Below, one piece after another: positions 1-7,000 of a stretch of DNA of 7,030 bases. Positions within the stretch are counted from its first letter, which is position 1. Each line of letters starts with the position of its first letter. This stretch comes from an uncultured Sphingomonas sp. GTDB taxonomy: Bacteria > Pseudomonadota > Alphaproteobacteria > Sphingomonadales > Sphingomonadaceae. The notes under the pieces are model-generated. The model saw nothing but the letters and a program-made list of their open reading frames with translations. It ran no database searches and had not been told where the DNA came from. The position numbers and the translations under genes are program-made. Where the stretch lies: the NCBI GenBank assembly GCA_946886645.1, contig CAMPIY010000089.1:1-7030 (forward strand), in the 5' to 3' direction.

Positions 1-9
1 CGGCACACC

Positions 10-696
10 TTATTGAGCTGGCTTGGGCGCGGCCTCGCCGCCGATGCTCTTCTGCGGGCCCTTGGCGGCGGTCGCTTCGTTGAGCACCGGCTCGTTCGCT
101 GCCTTCTCGGCACCGGCCCCGGCGGCTTCGGCAGCCGCCTTGTCGCCTTCCGCGGGAGCGGCTTCGGCCGGAGCCGCAGGCATCGGCTTCGGGGCATCGC
201 TATGCGCATTGAGGAAGGCGATGACGTTCGCACGATCCTCGGGATTGCTGAGGCCGGCAAAGGTCATCTTGGTGCCGGGCGCGAATTTCTTGGGGTTGGC
301 GAGCCATTCGCTCATCGTGTTCCAGTCCCAGGTGCCGCCATGGCTGGCAAGCGCGTCGGAGAAGGCGAAGCCGTGCGCGCCCTTGCCCACCGGTTCGCCA
401 ATGACGCCCCACAGATTCGGGCCCAGTGCATTCGCTCCGCCCTTGTCGGCATTGTGGCAAGCGGTGCACTTCTTGAAGACCTGCTCGCCCTTCGTCGGGT
501 CGGCCGACGCAAGGTAGAATTCGATCGGCTTGGCCGCTTCCGCGCCTTCGCCCTCGGCCACGACGCCTTCGATCGGATAACCCATTTTCTCGGGCCGTTC
601 CGCCTTGAACACTTCGCCCGAGACGATCGAGCCGCCCAGGACGACGATGCCCGCGAACAATATCCAGCCGTTGATGGTATTCTGACGATCTTGCAT
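10..696 (-). CDS. Membrane-anchored class I cytochrome c (CycM/c552-like) with Ala/Pro-rich tail
   Basis: This 228-residue protein carries electrons on the periplasmic face of the inner membrane, probably between the bc1 complex and a terminal oxidase; that role is inferred from CycM/c552-type relatives. Residues 10-30 form one hydrophobic segment without a clear cleavage site, so it is probably an uncleaved signal-anchor. A short linker follows, then a class I cytochrome c domain at about residues 66-167. The haem site is C77-T-A-C80-H81. The likely distal ligand is M144 in G-T-K-M-T-F-A-G, a normal class I arrangement. Residues 168-228 are an Ala/Pro/Glu/Lys-rich low-complexity tail. The ATG at 696-694 sits directly before the anchor; no strong ribosome site is visible. 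The gene lies 65 bases after nudC on the same strand and may be read from the same transcript. The family is clear, but the exact redox partner is not. Confidence 0.93.
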   Translation of the reverse strand: MQDRQNTINGWILFAGIVVLGGSIVSGEVFKAERPEKMGYPIEGVVAEGEGAEAAKPIEFYLASADPTKGEQVFKKCTACHNADKGGANALGPNLWGVIGEPVGKGAHGFAFSDALASHGGTWDWNTMSEWLANPKKFAPGTKMTFAGLSNPEDRANVIAFLNAHSDAPKPMPAAPAEAAPAEGDKAAAEAAGAGAEKAANEPVLNEATAAKGPQKSIGGEAAPKPAQ

Positions 697-761
697 GAAA
701 CCCCGCGCGGCCTTGCCGAGAAATGGTTGGATTTGGTGCAGCCTTTAAGGCCGCAATATGC
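697..761. other. Short gap between nudC and the cytochrome c gene
   Basis: This 65-base gap holds the 5' leader of the cytochrome gene on the minus strand. A small C-G-G-C / G-C-C-G hairpin with a three-base loop (708-718) is present but too short, and without a U-tract, to call a terminator. I see no convincing -35/-10 pair. The cytochrome could be read from the mutY-nudC transcript or from a promoter inside the nudC 3' end. Confidence 0.4.
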
Positions 762-1622
762 TTACTTCAAGCCGTCGACCCAAGCTTCGAGCAGCGTCCG
801 CGCGATCGCCGAGCGGGTGGGGGCCTTGAAAGCGGCGTTGTCGTTGCCCGCAAGTGCGCCAACGACGTCTTCGCGGCTGAACCAGCGGGCGTCGTCGAGC
901 TCGTTGGTATCGACCACCACCGAATCGCTTAGGGCCCGCGCATGGGCGCCGATCATGAGGGATGACGGGAAAGGCCAGGGCTGGCTGGCGAGGTAGCGGA
1001 TATCGGCGACCTCGATCCCGGCTTCCTCCTTCAATTCGCGCGCGACCGCGGCCTCGATCGTCTCCCCCGGCTCGACGAATCCGGCCAGCGCCGAATAGCG
1101 GCCGGGCGGGTAGTGGTGCGACCGGCCAAGCAGCAGCTTGCCGTCATGCTCGGCCAGCATGATCACGACCGGGTCGACGCGGGGATAATGCTCGTTGCCG
1201 CACGCTGCGCACGCCCGCGACCAGCCGCCGCGGTTGGGAAGGGTGGGCTTGCCGCAAACCGAGCAAAAGCCGTGGCGGCGATGCCAGTTGGCCAGGCTCA
1301 GCGCAGCGGCGAAAATCGGCGCCTGCGCAGGGTCGAGCATGGCGAGCAAAGCGAAATGGGCCCGGGCGTCGACCGGAGCGGTTCCGTCGGGAAGGATCGA
1401 GAAGCGCGGCGAGCCATCTTCAAGGCCCAGAAAGACCGGCGTTTCATCGGAAATCGCCTGCCACAGCAACCTGCCCTCCTGATCCACCTGGGGTGCACCA
1501 TTGTCCCAGGCCAGGGCTCGTGCGTCGGGCCGGTCGCGCAGCCTGGCGATGGCATCCGGATCGGCGCGAAGCGGATCGGCCCGGTCGAGCCCCTCGCCGG
1601 CGAAAAAGGGTTCAGGCGGCAA
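762..1622 (-). CDS. nudC: NAD(+)/NADH diphosphatase (NAD-capped RNA hydrolase) NudC, Nudix family
   Basis: NudC cleaves the pyrophosphate of NADH/NAD+ to NMN(H) and AMP and can remove NAD caps from RNA 5' ends, in the cytoplasm. Numbered from the chosen start, the protein has 286 residues. It has an N-terminal NudC-type domain, then a four-cysteine zinc ribbon (C120, C123, C138, C141) and Y-P-R-V-D-P-V-V-I-M. The Nudix box runs from G181 to about I203 and contains R-E-L-K-E-E-A-G. The NADH-specific S-Q-P-W-P-F-P motif is at 213-219, which separates it from generic Nudix hydrolases. I chose TTG at 1622-1620 because A-A-A-G-G-A lies five bases upstream and the protein then begins M-P-P-E-P-F-F. 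An in-frame ATG at 1664 would add 14 residues buried inside mutY. The gene overlaps the mutY stop by 11 bases, which suggests translational coupling. The function is secure; the start is less so. Confidence 0.93.
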   Translation of the reverse strand: MPPEPFFAGEGLDRADPLRADPDAIARLRDRPDARALAWDNGAPQVDQEGRLLWQAISDETPVFLGLEDGSPRFSILPDGTAPVDARAHFALLAMLDPAQAPIFAAALSLANWHRRHGFCSVCGKPTLPNRGGWSRACAACGNEHYPRVDPVVIMLAEHDGKLLLGRSHHYPPGRYSALAGFVEPGETIEAAVARELKEEAGIEVADIRYLASQPWPFPSSLMIGAHARALSDSVVVDTNELDDARWFSREDVVGALAGNDNAAFKAPTRSAIARTLLEAWVDGLK

Positions 1623-2649
1623 GGGATTCCTTTCTGGCAAGCATGGCTTCGACCGCGCGGGCATATAGGGTCGGAAGCCCCGCTGTATCTATTCGATCGA
1701 GCGGCTGCCACCAGCCTGCTGCATCGGCGGGCGCGGCGCGCGCGACGATGTGAAGGTCGAGCGTGAAGTGGGTGAAGCCGTGCGAAACGGTCGCCAATTC
1801 CGATCCGACGGATTCGCCCTTGTCCCACTCCGGGCCGGGCAGCGAGGCCATCCCGCCAAGCATTCCCTTCGCCGGCCTCCGCACCAGCCAGATCGCGCCC
1901 TCCCGCTCGATCCACCAGGCAATCCCGTTGCGGTGGGGCCGCTGGCGCCTGACCTTGGGGGCCGGGAAGGCCTCCGGATTGCCGCTGGCGAAGGCCCGGC
2001 AATCGGCGGCGAGTGGACATTCGGGGCACAGGGGCTTTTTGGGGCGGCAAACGGTGGCGCCGAGGTCCATCATCGCCTGCGCGAAATCGCCGGGACGGTC
2101 GGCCGGTGTCATATCGTCCGCGAATTGCCGGATCTCGGCCTGCGCCTCGATCAGCGTCCGATCGACGCCGTGCAGGCGCGCGACAACCCGCGCGACATTG
2201 GTATCGACGACCACCGCGCGTTCGCCAAAGGCAATCGCCGCGATGGCGGCGGCGGTATAGGCGCCAAGGCCCGGCAGCTTGCGCAGTTCCGGCTCCGTTC
2301 GCGGAAAGCTGCCGATCGCCGCGACTTGCCGCGCGCAGGCGATCAGGTTTCTGGCGCGGGCATAATAGCCGAGGCCGGCCCATTCCTGCAGGACATCCTC
2401 ATCCGGCGCCGCCGCAAGCGCTTCGACCGTCGGCCAACGCTCGATAAAGCGGCGAAAGCGCGGCTTCACGGTCGCCACCGTGGTCTGCTGCAGCATCACT
2501 TCGCTTAGCCACACCTGGTAAGGGTCGGCGGGACCCTCGCTTGGACCGCTGCGCCACGGGAGCGCACGGGCATGCCGGTCATAATAGTCGAGGAGCTGCT
2601 TGGCAGCGCGTCGTTTGTCGATCATCCGCTTCGCGGCACTGGCGGGCAT
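1612..2649 (-). CDS. mutY: A/G-specific adenine DNA glycosylase MutY
   Basis: MutY removes adenine mispaired with 8-oxoguanine (or G), preventing G:C to T:A transversions; it is part of the GO base-excision repair system. The product has 345 residues, close to the roughly 350 of E. coli MutY. The catalytic glutamate is E50 in W-L-S-E-V-M-L-Q-Q-T. The helix-hairpin-helix is L-P-G-L-G-A-Y-T-A (125-133), and the conserved aspartate is D149 in V-V-D-T-N-V-A-R-V. The 4Fe-4S loop has C201, C208, C211 and C217 (spacing 6-2-5). A C-terminal Nudix-like domain that reads 8-oxoG follows (about 235-340), with G-M-L-G-G-M-A-S-L-P-G and the F-T-H-F-T-L loop. The start is ATG at 2649; ATG at 2625 (337 residues) is a fair alternative, since neither has a clear ribosome site. 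The open frame continues upstream to 3189, but that part is antisense to the neighbouring gene and unlike MutY. nudC overlaps its 3' end. Confidence 0.95.
   Translation of the reverse strand: MPASAAKRMIDKRRAAKQLLDYYDRHARALPWRSGPSEGPADPYQVWLSEVMLQQTTVATVKPRFRRFIERWPTVEALAAAPDEDVLQEWAGLGYYARARNLIACARQVAAIGSFPRTEPELRKLPGLGAYTAAAIAAIAFGERAVVVDTNVARVVARLHGVDRTLIEAQAEIRQFADDMTPADRPGDFAQAMMDLGATVCRPKKPLCPECPLAADCRAFASGNPEAFPAPKVRRQRPHRNGIAWWIEREGAIWLVRRPAKGMLGGMASLPGPEWDKGESVGSELATVSHGFTHFTLDLHIVARAAPADAAGWWQPLDRIDTAGLPTLYARAVEAMLARKESLAA
1623..1633 (-). promoter_or_regulatory. Ribosome binding site of nudC (decides a TTG start)
   Basis: On the minus strand, A-A-A-G-G-A (1633-1628) is followed by five bases and then TTG at 1622-1620. 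This is good Shine-Dalgarno spacing. No comparable motif precedes the in-frame ATG at 1664. The site lies inside the last codons of mutY, so ribosomes finishing mutY would already be in place to restart on nudC. Confidence 0.55.
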
Positions 2650-2676
2650 GAAATCGCTATGGCATGGTCGCGCGCG
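2650..2676. promoter_or_regulatory. Divergent start region between mutY and the DUF721 gene
   Basis: Only 27 bases separate the chosen ATG of mutY (2649, minus) from that of the DUF721 gene (2677, plus). This is too short for two ordinary promoters plus leaders. The promoters must therefore overlap each other and lie partly inside the opposing coding regions, or one or both messages may be nearly leaderless. No clear -35/-10 pair or ribosome site can be read on either strand. The call rests on gene geometry only. Confidence 0.4.
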
Positions 2677-3231
2677 ATGGCGAAGTCCCGACGTTCCGAA
2701 TCTGCCGAAGATGCTCCGCGCCGCGGCCATGCCCGTGCGGCGGGCGAGCTCGTCGGCGACATTGCCGGGACCACTTTCAAGCGCTTCGGTTTCGTCCAGG
2801 GCGCGGTGGTCAGTCGGTGGACGGAGATCGTCGGCGATCGCTACGCCAAAGTATCGACCCCCGAATCGATCCGCTTCCCGGCGGGCAAGAAATCCCACGG
2901 CACGCTGACCCTGTCGGTCGAGGGCGCCCATGCGCCGCTGATGCAGCATCTGGCGCCGCTGATCATCGAGCGGGTCAACCGGTTCTTCGGCTATGCGGCG
3001 GTCGACAAGATCGCGTTTCGCCAGGGCAGGTCTGCCAGGCCGGCGCCTAAGGTGGAACGGCCCCCGTCGGCACCGGTGCCGAAGGAGCTTGGCGAGGGCC
3101 TTCGCCAGATTGCCGATCCGGAACTTCGCGCCTGCCTCGAATCGCTGGCGGGGAAGCTCGCCGGATCGAGGGGGGTCCCGTCCGTCCACAACGAATCCAT
3201 CGTCATCCCAGTTATTTCCCGGAGCAAATGA
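2677..3231 (+). CDS. DUF721 domain protein, DciA-like predicted replicative helicase partner
   Basis: The product has 184 residues and belongs to the DUF721 family, which includes DciA, the helicase loader/operator found in bacteria lacking DnaC or DnaI. That role here is inferred by family, not shown. The recognisable domain spans about residues 20-115 and is KH-like in known members. It contains F-V-Q-G-A-V-V-S-R-W-T-E-I-V-G (39-53), with the conserved W48, then a strand-rich stretch with T-L-T-L-S-V-E-G (76-83) and H-A-P-L-M-Q-H-L-A-P-L-I (85-96). A Pro/Arg-rich linker (118-136) leads to a short amphipathic helix (about 147-162) and a tail. ATG at 2677 gives the usual basic N-terminus (M-A-K-S-R-R). 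ATG at 2659 is possible, and ATG at 2572 would overlap divergent mutY. No strong ribosome site is seen. The stop overlaps the next start as ATGA, so this gene heads a tight operon. Confidence 0.85.
   Translation: MAKSRRSESAEDAPRRGHARAAGELVGDIAGTTFKRFGFVQGAVVSRWTEIVGDRYAKVSTPESIRFPAGKKSHGTLTLSVEGAHAPLMQHLAPLIIERVNRFFGYAAVDKIAFRQGRSARPAPKVERPPSAPVPKELGEGLRQIADPELRACLESLAGKLAGSRGVPSVHNESIVIPVISRSK
3221..3224 (+). promoter_or_regulatory. Ribosome binding site of the DsbA-like gene
   Basis: GGAG at 3221-3224 lies inside the end of the DUF721 gene. It sits three bases before ATG 3228 (short) and twelve before the in-frame ATG 3237 (long). Neither spacing is ideal, so the start could be either. The difference is three N-terminal residues ahead of the signal peptide. 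Confidence 0.45.
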
Positions 3232-3980
3232 ACGTCATGAAATTCAGCTATCTGATCCTCGGTTCGGCGGCGCTGCTCGCCACCGCCTGCAATGCCGAAA
3301 AGGGCGCGAGCAATACCACCGCGCCCGAAGTGACCGCGACTCCGGTCGCAGCGCCCAACAATGGCGACTGGTCGACCATCGTCACGAAGACAGCGGAAGG
3401 CGGTTTCGTGATGGGCAATCCCAATGCGAAGGTGAAGCTGGTCGAATTCGGGTCGATGACCTGCCCGCACTGCGCCGAGTTCGAGGAGAAGGGCGCCAAG
3501 CCACTGGTCGACAATTATGTGAAGAAGGGGCTGGTTTCGTGGGAATTCCGCAACTTCGTGCGTGACCCGTTCGATGTTGCCGCGTCGCTGATTGCCCGCT
3601 GCGGCGGCGAAGCGAGCTTTTTCGGCCTCACTCGCGGCCTTTATGCCGAGCAGGCCGATTGGATCGGCAAGATCCAGGCGGCCGACCCGGCGAAGATGCA
3701 GTCGCTTCAGACGATGACGCCCGCGCAACAATTTTCGACCATCGCCGACATCGCGGGCCTCAAGCCGTTCGCCGCGATGCGCGGCGTGCCGCGCGCCAAG
3801 GCCGAAGCCTGCCTGGCCGATGAAGCGGCGGTTAACCAGCTGGTCCAGATGAACAGCGATGCCGCGTCGAACTTCAACATCCCCGGCACGCCGTCCTTCC
3901 TGATCAACGGGACGCTGGTCGACAAGGCCGCGACGTGGGAAGCGCTGGAGCCGAAGATCAAGGAAGCGCTGGCCGGCTAA
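3228..3980 (+). CDS. Exported DsbA-family thiol:disulfide oxidoreductase, possible lipoprotein
   Basis: This 250-residue protein has a DsbA-type thioredoxin fold and likely forms or isomerises disulfides in periplasmic proteins. The N-terminus is a short basic stretch and a hydrophobic core (residues 6-18). It ends L-A-T-A-C21, which fits a lipobox, although A-T-A also fits ordinary signal peptidase I cleavage. A polar linker follows (22-45). The active site is C79-P-H-C82 in S-M-T-C-P-H-C-A-E-F. The cis-proline loop is G-T-P-S-F-L-I-N-G (220-228; T221-P222). An inserted helical domain lies between them (about 115-210). C125 and C195 in that domain could form a second, structural disulfide, as known for alphaproteobacterial DsbA proteins such as Wolbachia alpha-DsbA1. 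The start overlaps the upstream stop (ATGA), and smc follows after 24 bases. The oxidoreductase family is firm; whether it acts as oxidase, isomerase or reductase is open. Confidence 0.92.
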   Translation: MNVMKFSYLILGSAALLATACNAEKGASNTTAPEVTATPVAAPNNGDWSTIVTKTAEGGFVMGNPNAKVKLVEFGSMTCPHCAEFEEKGAKPLVDNYVKKGLVSWEFRNFVRDPFDVAASLIARCGGEASFFGLTRGLYAEQADWIGKIQAADPAKMQSLQTMTPAQQFSTIADIAGLKPFAAMRGVPRAKAEACLADEAAVNQLVQMNSDAASNFNIPGTPSFLINGTLVDKAATWEALEPKIKEALAG

Positions 3981-3989
3981 AATGACGAC

Positions 3990-3997
3990 AAGGGGGC
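3990..3997 (+). promoter_or_regulatory. Ribosome binding site of smc (supports a TTG start)
   Basis: The purine run A-A-G-G-G-G-G at 3990-3996 is eight bases before TTG 4005. An in-frame TGA at 3999-4001 rules out any start further upstream. Together with the family-typical N-terminus that begins exactly at this TTG, this settles the smc start. Confidence 0.6.
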
Positions 3998-4004
3998 TTG
4001 AGGG

Positions 4005-7000
4005 TTGCGTTTCCGCCGGCTGAAACTCAGCGGCTTCAAAAGCTTCGTCGAGCCGGCGGAACTGCGCATCGAGCCGGGGCTGACGGGAGTCGTCGGCCCC
4101 AATGGCTGCGGCAAGTCGAACCTGCTGGAAGCGATCCGCTGGGTGATGGGCGAAGCCTCGCCCAAGTCGCTTCGCGGCGGCGGGATGGAAGACGTCATCT
4201 TCGCCGGCACCGCGACCCGGGCGGCGCGCGATTTCGCCGAAGTGTCTCTTCTGATCGAGCGCGAACCCGGCGAAGGCGATAGCGACAAGGGCGGCGAGAG
4301 CGAGGTCACCCGCCGCATCGAGCGCGGCGCCGGCTCCGCCTATCGGATCGACGGGCGCGACGTCCGGCAAAAGGACGTTTCGTTGCTGTTCGCGGACGCC
4401 GCGACCGGCGCCCATTCGCCAGCCTTGGTGAGCCAGGGCCGGATCGGCGCGGTGATCGCCGCCAAGCCGGTCGAGCGCCGGATGATGCTGGAGGAAGCGG
4501 CGGGGATTTCGGGACTTCATGCCCGGCGCAAGGATGCCGAATCCAAACTTCGCGCGACCGAGGCCAATCTCCAGCGGCTCGACGAGTTGCTATCCGACCA
4601 GGAAGCCCGCGCCGCGGCTCTCCGGCGACAGGCGCGCGCCGCCGAGCGCTATCGCGCGCTGACCGACAAGATCAGGCTTGCAGAAGGAAAGCTAGTCTTT
4701 GCACGCTGGGCCGACGCGGATCGGGCAGCCGGGGTCGCGAACGAAGAGGCCAAGGCGGCGGAAACCGAAGTGGCCCGGCTGCAAGCGGCGGTGCAGGCCG
4801 CCCAGGCACTTCAGGAACAGGCGGCGTCTGCCCTGACCCAGCGGCGCGACGCGGCGGTTGCGGCGCGGGATGCCGGGCGGACGCTGGCGCATGAGCTGGC
4901 GACGGCGCGGGCCAAGCGGGACACGGTGGTGCGCCGGTTGGCGGAACTGGAGCGGCTGGCCCAGGCACTGTCAGCGGAAACGGCGCGCGAAGTGGCCTTG
5001 AAAGCCGATGCGGCGAAAGCCGTCGACACGCTCGACCGGGAACGGCAGGCGATCGATGTCCGGCTGGCTGACGCGGAGACGATCTCGGCGCGCATTGCGA
5101 TGGAACTAACCCAGGCCGAGGCTTCTTCCCGCGAGGCCGAAGCCGCCCTTGCGGCGTTGCTCGCTCGCGAAGCCGCGATGAGGGCGGAGCGCCGGGTGGC
5201 CGAGGCCGCGCTGGAGTCTGCGCGAAACCAGGCTGGCCGGATTGCGGCTGAAGAGCAGCGGCTCGACCAGCAGCTGGGAACAATGGGTGACGGCGCCAAT
5301 GAGCGCGCTGCGATCGAACAGGCCAAGCGGCAGGGCGAAACCGCCGCCAAGTCGCTGGCCGATGCCGAAGCCGCCCTTGCCGCAGCCGAGCAGGGCAGGG
5401 CGGATGCGGCCATCGCCCGGGACGAGGCCGAAAGCCGGCTGGCCGGCGCGCGGGCAGCGCTCAGTGCCGCCAAGTCCGAACGCGATGCGCTGGCGCGAGC
5501 GCTGGAGCATGGCGGTGGCGCGGCGCTCACCGAGCTCAAGGCTTCGCCCGGCTATGAGCGCGCTCTGGCCGCCGCCTTGGGTGAGGACATTGAAGCCAGC
5601 CTCGGAGATGAAGGTTCGAGACGCTGGCAGGGCAGCGAACTCCAACCGGATGATCCGCCGCTCGCGTCAGGCTTGACGCCGCTGATCGAGCAAGTGGATG
5701 CGCCGGACGCTCTGCGCCGTCGCCTCGCCCAGATCGGTGTGGCGGACGCCGACGAAGGGCAGCCGCTCTCCGTGGGCCAGCGTCTGGTTACGCGCGATGG
5801 CGTGATGCGGCGCTGGGACGGGTTCGTCAGTGTCGGGGGTGGCGCTGCTGCGGCCGAACGGTTGCTCCGTGCCAATCGGCTGGCGGAAATCGATCGGACA
5901 TTGCCGGGGTTGGGCGCAACGGTCAGCGACGCCGAGGCCGAGAGGGATCAGGCGGTGCAGGCCGTCGAGCGGTTTCGGTGGGAAGCCGACTCCTCTCGCA
6001 ACGCGGCGTCTCAAGCCGAACGGGCGGCGCGCGACGCGGCGCGTGCGGGGGACTCCGCCGCGACGGCGCTTGAGAGGCTCGACGCCCAAAAGGCCGGTCT
6101 TGAAGACCGTCGCAGTGACCTTGCCCCCCTCTCGGCCGCGGCGGCGGAAGCCGTCGAGGTCGCCACGAAGGGATTGGCCAGCCTTCCCGATCCCAATGCG
6201 CTTCAGGCGGAAGTCGATTCCGCGCGCTCCGCCGCGTCGGCAGCGGGCGAGGCGGTCGCCGATTGCCGGGCACGCTCGGCCACCCGCGCCCGAGAGACCG
6301 CCGCCGACAGGGAACGCCATGCGGCGGCCGGGCGGGAAGCTGCCGAATGGCGCACGCGCGGCCTTCAGGCCGAGGAGAGGCTCGCTGGCACGGCTGCCAG
6401 AGCGATGGCGATGGAGGAAGAGCAGGAGGAACTGGCCGGCGAGCCGGAACGCCACGCCGCCGATATCGAACGGCTGGAGCAGGCGAGCGGAGCAAGCGAG
6501 GCCGAAGTGGCGACGACCGCAGCGGCGGAACGCGACGCGCAGGAAGCGGTCGCGGTTGCGGGACGTGCGCTGTCCGAAGCTGGAGAGGCATCCGCTGCCG
6601 CCCGCGAGGCTCGCGCTGGGGCTCTTGCCCGGGCCGATGCTCAGGTCGAGCGCCGCCAGGAATATGCGCGGGTCTGCGGCGAAAAGTTCGAATGCCCGCC
6701 GCCATTGCTTCCCGACAAGTTGGGCTTCGATGCCGCCAACCTCGGCGATCCGGACGTCGAGAAGGAAACGCTGGAACGGCTGACCGCCGACCGGGAGCGA
6801 ATTGGACCGGTCAATCTGGTTGCCGAACAGGAGCTCGCCGAGCTCGACGTCCAGGCTGCCCAGAATGTCGCGGAGAAAGAGGAACTGGCCCAGGCCATCC
6901 TGCGGCTTCGCGGGTCGATCGGTAGCCTCAATCGCGAAGGCCGGGTCCGGCTGCTCGAAGCGTTCGAGAAAGTGAACGAGCATTTCCGCAGCCTGTTCAC

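Noticed and set aside
708..718. Small hairpin between nudC and the cytochrome gene as a terminator
   Set aside because: The stem is only four base pairs with no T-run on either strand, so it is not a credible rho-independent terminator.
13..996. A 327-codon plus-strand frame opposite the cytochrome c and nudC
   Set aside because: It spans two genes with clear catalytic or haem motifs on the other strand and resembles no protein family.
2572..2676. An upstream start for the DUF721 gene at ATG 2572
   Set aside because: It would add 35 residues overlapping the mutY 5' coding region with no family support. ATG 2677 gives the typical basic N-terminus.
2650..3189. A 180-residue N-terminal extension of MutY
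   Set aside because: The frame is open, but the stretch is antisense to the DUF721 gene and has none of the MutY pattern. The protein matches the family length when started at 2649 or 2625.
2991..4520. A 509-codon minus-strand frame across the DUF721, DsbA-like and smc genes
   Set aside because: It crosses three well-supported plus-strand genes, shows no family motif, and has the Arg/Asp/His-rich composition of an out-of-phase shadow.
4518..6794. Repetitive Ala/Glu/Arg-rich stretches as a repeat array or a separate structural gene
   Set aside because: They are the two coiled-coil arms of SMC. The similarity is heptad composition, not DNA repeats.
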